Shown here: positions 1 through 8,119 of the stretch, piece after piece
Layout of the letters: each line of letters opens with the position of its first letter
Position numbering within the stretch: position 1 is the first letter of the stretch
Source: Leptospirales bacterium
Lineage (GTDB): Bacteria; Spirochaetota; Leptospiria; Leptospirales; Leptonemataceae
NCBI GenBank assembly: GCA_019694685.1
Contig: JAIBBM010000044.1
Span: 1-33,438 of the forward strand
DNA: 33,438 nucleotides
Reading direction: 5' to 3'
Program-made: the position numbers and the translations under genes
Notes under the pieces: generated by a model
The model's database searches: none
What the model was told of the DNA's origin: nothing
Seen by the model: only the letters and a program-made list of their open reading frames with translations

Positions 1-1020
1 TGACGATGAATCCGCCCAGGAGTAGATTGCCCGGAGGAGAACGAAGGAGCGCACGCAGCCCCGCGCGAAATGGAGTGAGTTTATAGATGGTTTCGTATTC
101 CCTTGTTTTGGTGAGGAACTGTCCACCAATGATATAGAGGATATAGAACAGCGATACAGGAAGGGAAGCCTGCCATATATAGAGCACGTCTCGCGCGAAC
201 GGAAGAGGGAAAGGGAACAGAAGTGCGATCATCAATAGGGAAAACGCCCAGAGCCCTTTTGTGAATCTGGTGACCTGATAGAAGAAGAGACTGTCCAGGA
301 AACTCGCGCCAAATGGAACGATGAGGATCACTGAAGAGACATCCAGAAGGAAGATAGCGCTTGAGTCTGTGATGATATCAAAGATCGAATTTGTGCGAAG
401 AGAATAATAGAAGAACAGTGTGGCCGTGAGAAGAGAGTAGTAGAGGTTGAACCTTTCGCGCGGAGTGCGCAGAAACAACACGAAATGAAAAATGCTCACC
501 GCGCCATAAAGACTGAGTAGAACGATCATGATTGGATCGTAGCGAAGCCCTTCTATGTTCTGGATAGTGTCGATTGTGTAAGGGCGGCTTCTGTAGAATC
601 CAGTGTCTTCGAACGTTGGATCTCCCGTTATGTGATAGGCGATGATGTTGGGCCCTGCTTTCAGAAGTCGCGAGTCGATGGGGATGATTACTCCTCGCAT
701 GGTTCTGTTGCGAATTTTCCCCGGAGGTGCCGGTGGCATTTCTGATCTCAACAATTTTCCGTTGAGATACACTTCCCAGTTCATGCCGATTTGCGCCAGG
801 TAGAGCGCGTAGACTTTTGTGCCGGCCAGATCCTCATTGCTCATGGGAAAATCTGTGACGAATGTGTAGGTTTTGATTCCGTGATCTGCGATGGAAAAAA
901 ACGTCCTTTTTTCCCCAGCGGAGAGCTCTGAAAGCCGCACGGGCCGAGTCCCGTCTTCTTCTCCTGGAATTCTCAGCCAGCCTTCCGGTTTGAATTCAGT
1001 TGTCCAGGCTAAGTCGAGTT
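1..1020 (-). CDS. 7TM-DISM-type membrane sensor, partial at both ends
   Basis: The minus-strand frame is open from 1042 down to the window edge, so the C-terminal output domain lies outside. The translation starts in a soluble sensor-like domain (key pieces WLRIPG, YLAQIGMNWEVYLNG) of the kind found in extracytoplasmic 7TMR-DISM sensors. A run of hydrophobic helices follows (pieces IMIVLLSLYGAVSIFHFVLF, LFFYYSLRT, WAFSLLMIALLFPF, SLFYILYIIGGQFL), matching a 7TM-DISM core. In this family the helices usually precede a cyclase, a PP2C-like phosphatase or a histidine kinase; which one applies here cannot be seen. No ATG, GTG or TTG precedes the sensor domain and no signal peptide is present. The first in-frame GTG (938-940) already lies inside the domain. 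The gene therefore appears to have lost its 5' end near 1000-1022. The family call is fairly firm; the right boundary is an estimate. Confidence 0.7.
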
Positions 1021-1022
1021 GG
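1000..1022. other. Junction where two divergent genes both lack their 5' ends
   Basis: The minus-strand sensor frame keeps sensible protein (LDLAWTTEFKPEGW) up to about 1021. The plus-strand propeller begins to look like its family at about 1022 (VYEIHIS). Nothing lies between them: no promoter, no ribosome binding site, no start codon with context. Divergent genes normally share a promoter region, so a deletion or an assembly join at this point is the simplest reading. Confidence 0.5.
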
Positions 1023-1881
1023 AGTATATGAGATCCATATTTCTACAAAAGAGGTTCTCCCTGTACTCACCGATGTTCTGATTCCGCCTGACGTTCAAAT
1101 CGATCCAGCAAAGCCAGGAATCGTATACAAAGAAGGGTCGGCTCCAAAGCTCAAAGTGTCTGAATTCAACGCCTCGAACTCAAGACCTCTTGCTTTTTGC
1201 AACGATCTTGCCATTTCTCCGGACGCCAAACGAATCTACATCACAACGCCGTATTCGTATGAAGGTGCCGCGATGGGCGGAGGAGCCTTTGGAGAGGCAA
1301 TCACTCTGGCGCGAAACGGCCTGCTATGGAGATACAATCTAGAGAACAAAACTGTGGAACTCATTGCGCGAGATTTCAATTTCATTGATGGCATTCTCAC
1401 AGAAAGATCTGATCATTCCGGCGAAGACTCCGTGCTCATCACTGAGACTACGAAATTCAGAATAGACAGATTGCATTTGCGCGGGCCCAAAGCAGGCACA
1501 CATGATGTTCTCTGGGAATATCTTCCGGGAATGCCGGACGGACTGGACCGCGATTCAGAAGGCCGCATCTGGGTTGGTATCATCAAGAAAAGAACGGGAT
1601 TCATCACATGGGCTCACAGGGCGCGCTGGATCAAGTTCTCACTTCTGAATTTCCCGCAAAACTGGCTTCCTATTCCCAGACAAACCGCGGTGCTGGCACT
1701 CTCTGCAGACGCGTCCACACCTTTGTTCTTCACCGAACACGATGGAAGCGGACTCGGTGAGATTTCAGCAGTCATCCCGGGCAAACAGCATTTGTACCTG
1801 GCAAATTTCAGAAAGAATTCTCGAGGGGTCTACAGCATTCCTTATCCAAAGGGTTTGCAACCAGAAGGAGAACAGAAATGA
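1000..1881 (+). CDS. SMP-30/strictosidine synthase-like beta-propeller protein, apparently N-truncated
   Basis: The 293-residue frame carries signature pieces of the six-bladed SMP-30/gluconolactonase/strictosidine-synthase propeller: FCNDLAISPDAKRIYITTPYS, the VLITETTKFRI strand, then PGMPDGLDRDSEGRIWVGI, which resembles the metal- or substrate-binding loops of the fold. Members usually have about 100 or more extra residues, with the first blades and often a signal or membrane anchor; these are absent here. The only start available is a TTG at 1000 with no convincing Shine-Dalgarno sequence, just after an in-frame TGA at 991-993. I therefore read it as the 3' part of a gene whose 5' end is missing. 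It overlaps the next gene by 4 nt (ATGA), so the two were probably co-transcribed. The substrate is unknown; lactonase or hydrolase activity is only a family expectation. Confidence 0.7.
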   Translation: MSRLSRVGVYEIHISTKEVLPVLTDVLIPPDVQIDPAKPGIVYKEGSAPKLKVSEFNASNSRPLAFCNDLAISPDAKRIYITTPYSYEGAAMGGGAFGEAITLARNGLLWRYNLENKTVELIARDFNFIDGILTERSDHSGEDSVLITETTKFRIDRLHLRGPKAGTHDVLWEYLPGMPDGLDRDSEGRIWVGIIKKRTGFITWAHRARWIKFSLLNFPQNWLPIPRQTAVLALSADASTPLFFTEHDGSGLGEISAVIPGKQHLYLANFRKNSRGVYSIPYPKGLQPEGEQK

Positions 1882-3599
1882 GAACACGAACGATAGTCGC
1901 CATTGCCTGGACCTTCTTGTATTCGGGCCCGGCATGGTCTCAAACAGTCCAAGGAAGAGTGTTCGATGAGTCCGGTAGACCAGTGGCCGGCGCCATCGTC
2001 ACCGTTTTTAAAGAAGGATCGACCATTCAAGAATCAGGTTATTCGGATGCGAGCGGTCATTTCCTGGTGTCTTCCAGCTTCGACGGCCTCAGGGTGCGAG
2101 TGCGCAGACCGGGCTACGTGGATTCGATCGTTCCATCTGCTTCTGCCTCTTCGATCACTCTGAAAGCGGCGGATGCTCAAGCATTGTCTGACAGTTTAAC
2201 CGCGAGTGCTCACGCAGCTCACGTGAGCTGGGATTCTCCAGAACACAAAGCCAACTTTGTAAGCCAGTGCCACTACTGTCATCAGATTGGAAACGCACTC
2301 ACCCGTGCACCCAAAGACCAGGATACCTGGAAACTTACGATCGATCGCATGCAGGGATACGGTGCGCTCATTTCCTATTCAGATGAATCCTCTTTCAGAG
2401 AAACCCTGGCCCGATCCTTTGATGGAAAACCAATTCCGTTTCACCAGAAGCATGTTGTGTCTCCTGAAACATTCGGCGCGAAAATCACAGAGTGGCAGAT
2501 GGGTGAACCGGATTCCTTCATGCACGATGCAGAGATTCATCCCAATGGGAAAATCTATGCAGTGGACATGAGCAAAGATAAGATCTATGAGCTCGATCGC
2601 AAAACGAATCGGATTGTCGCGTATGACCTGCCGCCGAGTGAGCTTCCTCTGGGGGGAATGTTTTCCGGCGCATTCAGGCCGCTTGGAACGTTCGCCGCGC
2701 ATCACGGACCTCACAGCATTCAGGTTGGCCCGGATGGAAAACTCTGGACCACGAATTCTCTGGCTGCGGAAATCATGTCATTTGATCCAGTCACTCACGC
2801 ATTCAAAGTGTATCCTGTGCCCGATGCGATCTATCCGCACACTCTGCGTTTTGATCAGAAGGGCAGGATCTGGTTTACAGTCGCACTTTCGAACAAAGTC
2901 GGGCGATTCGATCCAGCTTCCGGCGAGTTCAAAATCCTCAAACTCGATTCGCACGGATTGTTTCGCCTGATGAGCGATCTACTTCTTCCCACAATCCTGA
3001 AAGTTTCGGGCTGGTTTCCACAGAAGAATCTTCACGTTTCTCTTTCTCACCACAAGGCAACGGGAGAGGGGCATAGAATTCTCAATCTTCCGTATGGGAT
3101 CGACGTCAATCCAGTGGATGGTTCGATCTGGTTCAGCAAACTGTACGGTGGTTTCATAGGAAGAGTGGATCCAGAGACTCTGGAAGTTCGGGAATGGTCC
3201 AGTCCTCTAGGTGGTCCGCGTCGCCTGAGATTTGCAAAAGACGGTACGCTCTGGGTTCCTTCCTTTGAAACCAGTTCTCTTCTTCGCATCAGCACCAGCA
3301 CTCTCAAATACAAAATCTACAAATTACCGCTGTTAAACGAAACTGAATACGAAACTCCATACGCTCTGGGCGTGCATCCAGTCACACAGGACGTATGGAT
3401 TACATCGAACCTGTCGGATCGCATATTCCGATTTGTGCCTGCGACAGAAAAGTTTATCACTTACGAAAGCCCAACGAGAGTCACATACATGCGCGATGTG
3501 TTGTTTGATTCGGACGGAACCATATGCACGACGAATTCAAATATGCCTGCCTATGCGATTGAAGGAGGAAGGCAGAAAGTGTTTTGCCTGAAGCCTTGA
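1878..3599 (+). CDS. Secreted carboxypeptidase-regulatory-like / CxxCH / Vgb-like propeller protein
   Basis: The 573-residue product starts with a signal peptide (to about A-W-S-Q, residue 22). A carboxypeptidase-regulatory-like beta-sandwich follows (about 23-95; VQGRVFDESGRPVAGAIVTV, then SDASGHFLV). A c-type haem motif C131-H-Y-C134-H135 comes next, and the rest is a virginiamycin B lyase (Vgb)/SMP-30-like propeller (about 190-565) with repeated blade pieces such as GPDGKLWTTN, DQKGRIWFT, DGTLWVPS and TQDVWITSN. By family knowledge such proteins are periplasmic. The haem motif suggests electron transfer or a haem-linked activity rather than antibiotic lysis, because real Vgb enzymes have no haem domain. 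The start is fixed by the 4-nt overlap with the upstream propeller gene and by the signal peptide. Two propeller genes in tandem suggest a shared pathway. The natural substrate is unknown. Confidence 0.75.
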   Translation: MRTRTIVAIAWTFLYSGPAWSQTVQGRVFDESGRPVAGAIVTVFKEGSTIQESGYSDASGHFLVSSSFDGLRVRVRRPGYVDSIVPSASASSITLKAADAQALSDSLTASAHAAHVSWDSPEHKANFVSQCHYCHQIGNALTRAPKDQDTWKLTIDRMQGYGALISYSDESSFRETLARSFDGKPIPFHQKHVVSPETFGAKITEWQMGEPDSFMHDAEIHPNGKIYAVDMSKDKIYELDRKTNRIVAYDLPPSELPLGGMFSGAFRPLGTFAAHHGPHSIQVGPDGKLWTTNSLAAEIMSFDPVTHAFKVYPVPDAIYPHTLRFDQKGRIWFTVALSNKVGRFDPASGEFKILKLDSHGLFRLMSDLLLPTILKVSGWFPQKNLHVSLSHHKATGEGHRILNLPYGIDVNPVDGSIWFSKLYGGFIGRVDPETLEVREWSSPLGGPRRLRFAKDGTLWVPSFETSSLLRISTSTLKYKIYKLPLLNETEYETPYALGVHPVTQDVWITSNLSDRIFRFVPATEKFITYESPTRVTYMRDVLFDSDGTICTTNSNMPAYAIEGGRQKVFCLKP

Positions 3600-3636
3600 G
3601 GAAAATGCGAGCGCGCAAAGGGCGGGCGTAGGAGGC

Positions 3637-3655
3637 GGCGGTTCAGCGAACCGCC
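3637..3655. terminator. Perfect 8-bp hairpin between convergent genes
   Basis: GGCGGTTC (3637-3644) and GAACCGCC (3648-3655) form a GC-rich stem with a 3-nt loop. It lies in the short gap between the plus gene ending at 3599 and the minus gene ending at 3643, and overlaps the latter's last codons and stop. No T-tract follows on either strand, so it is a candidate bidirectional terminator or mRNA 3'-end stabiliser rather than a classical intrinsic terminator. Confidence 0.4.
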
Positions 3656-4317
3656 ATCAGAAATAGCATCGTAATGGTTGGAACCGAACAGGTACAGAAC
3701 CCTGCCAGGTAAGGACTCATCCAGGTGAGAATCGCGCGCCCGCGAGTCTGTGAAAACTCAGCGCGAAAGATGCGGATTGTGATGTGAGCTTCAAGAAAAA
3801 CTCCTGCGACAAATGCCAGAACGGACGCAAATGCAACAGGATTTGCCTGGCGAATGTCTGAAACCGGCAGGAAATTGCCGAGGCATGCGAGAAGTGCGTT
3901 TGCAACCAGCAGAGGTGCAATTCCCAGCATGGAGATAGATGCGATTTTTGATAGCTGAATGTCGCCTGACGTTGCACTCTTTTCTCCGAGGAAGCGAAGG
4001 GTCATAAATCTTACGAAGGAGGCTGTAAACACGCCTGCAGTCCACACAGGAAGTAAAAGCAGTCTATTCCAGGGCAGGCTTGCACCAATGCTTCCCATAA
4101 TTCCACCGCTTGCAAATCCAGTGCGTGCCTGGAGAGACATGGCGGCCAACCGCAGTTTTTCCAGGTTGGGAATGGTGGTTACAAAATAGAGAAGGGAAGA
4201 GGCTCCTGCGATGAGCAGGAATCCTTTCAGAATTTCAAGGAATGCACCCGAGACGCTCGCCCAGGTTGCTTGAGGCTTGCGAAGGGCAAACCAGAATGTG
4301 CTCATAGATTGAATCAT
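3643..4317 (-). CDS. Yip1-like five-helix integral membrane protein
   Basis: The 224-residue product has about five predicted membrane helices (around residues 27-47, 85-110, 122-146, 155-178 and 196-219) joined by short loops. This size and topology fit the bacterial Yip1-domain family. Assignment rests on topology and general composition, not on a diagnostic motif. Near the C-terminus is an unusual FCTCSVP segment with two cysteines inside or beside the last helix. It is the last gene of the nine-gene minus-strand operon and overlaps the upstream SurA-N-like gene by 4 nt (ATGA), which fixes the start. Yip1 proteins in bacteria have no agreed function; here it may act as an inner-membrane partner of the RND machinery, which is inference from position only. 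Confidence 0.5.
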   Translation of the reverse strand: MIQSMSTFWFALRKPQATWASVSGAFLEILKGFLLIAGASSLLYFVTTIPNLEKLRLAAMSLQARTGFASGGIMGSIGASLPWNRLLLLPVWTAGVFTASFVRFMTLRFLGEKSATSGDIQLSKIASISMLGIAPLLVANALLACLGNFLPVSDIRQANPVAFASVLAFVAGVFLEAHITIRIFRAEFSQTRGRAILTWMSPYLAGFCTCSVPTITMLFLMAVR

Positions 4318-5093
4318 TGTGAAACTCCAGTGAAGTGATGTTCGCCGCGGTCCTTGAGTGAGTTGATGGTTTGCTGTCGCAGCAGGCGAATCTGTGCTTG
4401 CATCTGGTCCGATTGAATCTGCTCTAGAGTTCGGCGAATGATTTCCATGGTCTCCTTTTGAGGGAGTCCTGATTTCGCGTACTGCTCGCGATTCTTCTCA
4501 TAGTAGGATTGCACTGCCTGATCACTTACCACAACACGAAGGTTTGTATCGGGACGCATGATGCGCGTCAGAAGATAGTAATCCGCCATAGAGTGTCTCA
4601 TTGAATTTTCAATGAAGAAAGAAGCCTGAGGCGAATCGAGTACCCCCTCCTGTAAAGCTGCATGAACCAAGAGGTCCGTCTCGAATTGATCTCTCACATA
4701 CGCGGTATAGGCCGCAGAATTTCCGTCCAATTGTCTGAGCCCGGCCGGACCCAGAGTGGTGGATCCCACAGCATCAAAAAGATGACGCAAATGATCCTGG
4801 CCAAAGGTTGCCCCGGCCACTGAGTACACGCCGTTAGATTCTCCTGTGCGAAATCGATCAAAGTAGTCAGTTGCTATGCGCGAAGCGGTCAGAGGTCGCG
4901 TAGATCTCAGGCCCAGGAAGATTGGAACTACAATCGCGCAGAGCATCAGGAAGTAGATTTTTCTCTTATTGGCATGTGCCGCGCGAGCCAGACGATCGTA
5001 GAACGTCACGGCCGGTCCGGTAAATGTTACTTCGCGGTAGATGGCAGTTGGGTCTTCCGGGGATAGGATTTCTTCTGTTTGACTTTGGTCCAT
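4314..5093 (-). CDS. Membrane-anchored SurA N-terminal-like protein lacking a PPIase domain
   Basis: The 259-residue product has an N-terminal cytoplasmic stretch of about 43 residues, one membrane helix (about 44-62, IYFLMLCAIVVPIFLGL) and a periplasmic helical domain. The domain resembles the N-terminal region of SurA/PpiD-type chaperones: a helix with FETDLLVHAALQEGVLDS, then an ADYYLL helix, then the VSDQAVQSYYEKNREQY element that in SurA-like proteins precedes the parvulin domain. No parvulin PPIase domain follows; the protein ends in a charged helix rich in Q, R and E. The same core (LxEGxxDSxxA...DYY) occurs in the protein at 18181-18768 across the divergent promoter. It starts 2 nt after the second RND permease (TAACAATG) and overlaps the next gene by 4 nt. 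A periplasmic chaperone or adaptor role is likely but unproven. Confidence 0.6.
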   Translation of the reverse strand: MDQSQTEEILSPEDPTAIYREVTFTGPAVTFYDRLARAAHANKRKIYFLMLCAIVVPIFLGLRSTRPLTASRIATDYFDRFRTGESNGVYSVAGATFGQDHLRHLFDAVGSTTLGPAGLRQLDGNSAAYTAYVRDQFETDLLVHAALQEGVLDSPQASFFIENSMRHSMADYYLLTRIMRPDTNLRVVVSDQAVQSYYEKNREQYAKSGLPQKETMEIIRRTLEQIQSDQMQAQIRLLRQQTINSLKDRGEHHFTGVSQ

Positions 5094-5095
5094 TG

Positions 5096-8000
5096 TTATG
5101 CTCCGAGAGGTCTTTGACTGCGACGATTGTAATAGAGAAGGCAGGCGAGTGGGACGATCAGTAAACTCACCGCAAGCGAAAACGTAAGGCCAGTTGCAAC
5201 TGTAAGAGCGAGCGGTCTCCAGAGTGCCGCTCCAGAACTTCCGTCGAGCGCCATGGGAAGCATTCCACTCACGGATGCAGTCGTTGTGATGAGAACTGGC
5301 CTGAGTCTTTCACGCGAAGCGCTCAGGACGGATCGCACCAGGCTGCCCGCCAGTGAAACTCTCTTATGAATTGTGGACGCAACGAGGATAGAGTTCGATA
5401 CTACAATGCCTGCAAGCATGATCATGCCAATGTATACGCTCATGTTCAGCGGCGATCTGCCAATCATGAAGGCTGCCAGTACAGCGGCGATCGAAAGGGG
5501 AACAGTGAGTAGAATGAGAAAAGGGCGAATGAATGATTCAAAAAGAGAACCCAGAAGTAAGTAGACCGCGAGAATGGAAACCGCCACAGCGAGAAGCATT
5601 TGTTTCTGGCTCTGCATTCGTTTGCGGTATTCCTTTCCAAACGCGTACACAGTGTCCCCGGGCATCTTCGACGCAGATAGAATCCTGTCTGCGTCCTCCG
5701 CGACATCTTCCAGGGAGCGTCCCGATACTCGAATGGTGATGGATGCGGTGGTTCTCTTATTCTTTCTATAAATGTTCGCGTCACCTTCTCCCTGTTCGGT
5801 GGTCACAAGACTCCCCAGAGGAGAAGATCCATGCTGTCCTGGAATCATCAGGGTGCCCAGATCGTCTCTGCTTACAAACATTCCAGGCTCGCTGCGCAGC
5901 CGCACGTCCACTTCTCGATCTCCATCGTAGTATTTGGTTACGATGGAACCAGAGAGCAAAGTTCGAATTACACCTCCAATTACACTTATGCTGGTTCCGG
6001 CGGCCGCGGCTTTGTTTCTATCGGGCACAACAAGCAGATCCTCCTTGGCCTCGCGAAAGCGAAGAACCACCTGGCTTATGCCCGGCACTTTTCCTTGAAG
6101 AAGCCCGGCGGCCTCTCTGGCTGTCTGTTTGAGTTCGCGCCCGTTGTCCCCGTAGAAATCGATTGTTAGATCCTGTGCGGAATCACTCTCCGAAGAAGTG
6201 TTGTAGTAAATAAATGCATCCTCGTTGTGATCTGTGAGCGCGCGAAGCTCTTCTATGATGTCCTGGTTGGACTTACCCGCACCGTCCCTGAGCCGTATGT
6301 GAAGGGTAGCGTGAGACTTCTCTATTTTAGTGCTTACTTCTTTTACAAGAGGATGGCGACGAATGGCTGCTTCCGCCTGCTGGATGATCTGCACTGTGCG
6401 TTCTAGATGCGTGCCGCTTTTCAAATCCGCAGTCGCTTCGATTTGTCCGCTATCGACTGCGTCCAGGTATTCTTTTTTGGATAGCTGATAGAACAAGGGT
6501 GTGCCCAGGGCAAGCAGAATGGCGGCGACAATCAGCGGTTTTGGGCGGCGAAATACCCTTAAAAGCAAAAGAGTGTACATTTGCTTTGCCTGACCCAAAC
6601 TATTTCGCATAACTCTGGCAAGACGATTTGGACTTCCTTCATCAGGGCGCGTCCAGGAAGCAGAGGTTGCGTAAAGAAATCCTGGCATGACCGTGAGCGC
6701 GAAAACTAGAGAAAGCACGAGAGAAGCGGACACAGTCAGAGCCAGACCGGAGTACATTCGTCTTGTGTCTGGTTCCGTAAATAGAAGGGGAAGAAAGACC
6801 ACAATGGTGCATAACGTGGAGGAGATGATTTCAGGCATCACTCTGGCCGCCCCGCGCAGGATCGCGTCGATCGGATCTGCTCCTGCAGCCGCGAGTCTTT
6901 CCACGGATTCGCATACAACTACAGAGTTATCCACAAGCATGCCTGCACCCAGTGCGAGGCCTGCCAGTGTCATTACATTGAGGTCAATACCCAGGAGGAA
7001 CATGAGGAAGAAGGTCGTCAGAATGCAGGCAGGTATGGCGGCTCCAATGAGTAGCGAAATGCTTCTCTTTTGCAGAAAGGCCTGCAGCACAATCAAGGCT
7101 GCGATTCCACCGATGATGCATTCCAGAGAAACCCGGCGAATGGCGCGCCGGATGTGTTCGCCCTGGTTGTGAACAATGTGAGTTTCAAATTCTTCTCCGC
7201 CCAGGCCTGACACGATTGTTTCGCACGCTTCCGTAAGCGAAAGTGTGTTTGCCTTCCCCGATTTCTGAATGAAGATTGTGACGCGCTCCTCCCCGTTTGT
7301 TCTGGCAACAGAATCAGGATCGCGAAAAGAGTCTGTCACGTGGGCGAGTCGATCGAGGGGAAGCCACGAACCTTTCTGGCCGCGCACTGGAACTTCCGCA
7401 AGAGATGTCGTAGACGTCAGGCGAGCATCCGTGTACAGCGAAGTCTCGCGAGGGATGCCAATTCTTCCTCCTGGAACATAGGTGTTCGCTTCTGCGATGG
7501 ACGATTGTACACCAGAGATGGTTGTGCCGGATGTGGATAGTTTTCCTGGATCAACTGCTATCTGGATTTCGCGTTCGAAGCCGCCTCCGACGAACACTTC
7601 CGATACTCCTTCCACTCTTTCGAATTTGAGTTTCACTTTTCTGTCTATGTGTTCGCGAAGCGCCTTCAAATCCATGTGCGAACTGGAGAAGGAAACAACA
7701 AACACGGGTCGATCGGAGGGATCGTACTGCACAATGTAGGGCGCGTTTACATCACGAGGAAACCTTGCGGATGCAAGATCAATGCGCTCGCTTGCTTCTA
7801 CCATTTTGATTTTGATGTCCGCTTCGTTGCTGAATAGCAGGTTGATCTTTGATTCTCCTTCGCTTGATACGGACAGGATTTCCTCGATGTTCCCAAGATC
7901 GCTTACGCTTCTCTCAATGGGAATGGTGATCATTTGATGGATCTTCTCTGCGGAAACACCGGGGTATCGCGTAACAATGGTTATGCCAGGATTCGCAAGA

Positions 8001-8119
8001 TTTGGCATGAGGCCGACAGGCAAATGGAGGAGCGAAATGGCGCCCAGAAAGCAGCCGCACAGCGTGAGCATCAGACACAACACAGGCCTCTGTGGAAAGA
8101 ATCCGAGAAAGCGGTTCAT
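5096..8119 (-). CDS. RND efflux permease, second of two (AcrB/HAE1-like)
   Basis: The 1007-residue product has the standard RND layout: TM1 near the N-terminus (LCLMLTLCGCFLGAISLLHL), a large periplasmic loop, a block of helices, a second large loop and a final helix block. The TM4 proton-relay segment reads GLALGAGMLVDNSVVVCES, with D397 in the place of AcrB D407 and Asn in the place of D408. The start is the ATG at 8117-8119, which overlaps the stop of the upstream permease (ATGA). Longer frames reaching 8380 only add sequence antisense to nothing real, since it is the upstream gene read out of frame. The protein differs strongly from its neighbour and has several changes in the second half (IVVSNSILVAST). 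The pair may form a heteromeric pump as MdtB/MdtC do; that is inference. The substrate is unknown. Confidence 0.85.
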   Translation of the reverse strand: MNRFLGFFPQRPVLCLMLTLCGCFLGAISLLHLPVGLMPNLANPGITIVTRYPGVSAEKIHQMITIPIERSVSDLGNIEEILSVSSEGESKINLLFSNEADIKIKMVEASERIDLASARFPRDVNAPYIVQYDPSDRPVFVVSFSSSHMDLKALREHIDRKVKLKFERVEGVSEVFVGGGFEREIQIAVDPGKLSTSGTTISGVQSSIAEANTYVPGGRIGIPRETSLYTDARLTSTTSLAEVPVRGQKGSWLPLDRLAHVTDSFRDPDSVARTNGEERVTIFIQKSGKANTLSLTEACETIVSGLGGEEFETHIVHNQGEHIRRAIRRVSLECIIGGIAALIVLQAFLQKRSISLLIGAAIPACILTTFFLMFLLGIDLNVMTLAGLALGAGMLVDNSVVVCESVERLAAAGADPIDAILRGAARVMPEIISSTLCTIVVFLPLLFTEPDTRRMYSGLALTVSASLVLSLVFALTVMPGFLYATSASWTRPDEGSPNRLARVMRNSLGQAKQMYTLLLLRVFRRPKPLIVAAILLALGTPLFYQLSKKEYLDAVDSGQIEATADLKSGTHLERTVQIIQQAEAAIRRHPLVKEVSTKIEKSHATLHIRLRDGAGKSNQDIIEELRALTDHNEDAFIYYNTSSESDSAQDLTIDFYGDNGRELKQTAREAAGLLQGKVPGISQVVLRFREAKEDLLVVPDRNKAAAAGTSISVIGGVIRTLLSGSIVTKYYDGDREVDVRLRSEPGMFVSRDDLGTLMIPGQHGSSPLGSLVTTEQGEGDANIYRKNKRTTASITIRVSGRSLEDVAEDADRILSASKMPGDTVYAFGKEYRKRMQSQKQMLLAVAVSILAVYLLLGSLFESFIRPFLILLTVPLSIAAVLAAFMIGRSPLNMSVYIGMIMLAGIVVSNSILVASTIHKRVSLAGSLVRSVLSASRERLRPVLITTTASVSGMLPMALDGSSGAALWRPLALTVATGLTFSLAVSLLIVPLACLLYYNRRSQRPLGA

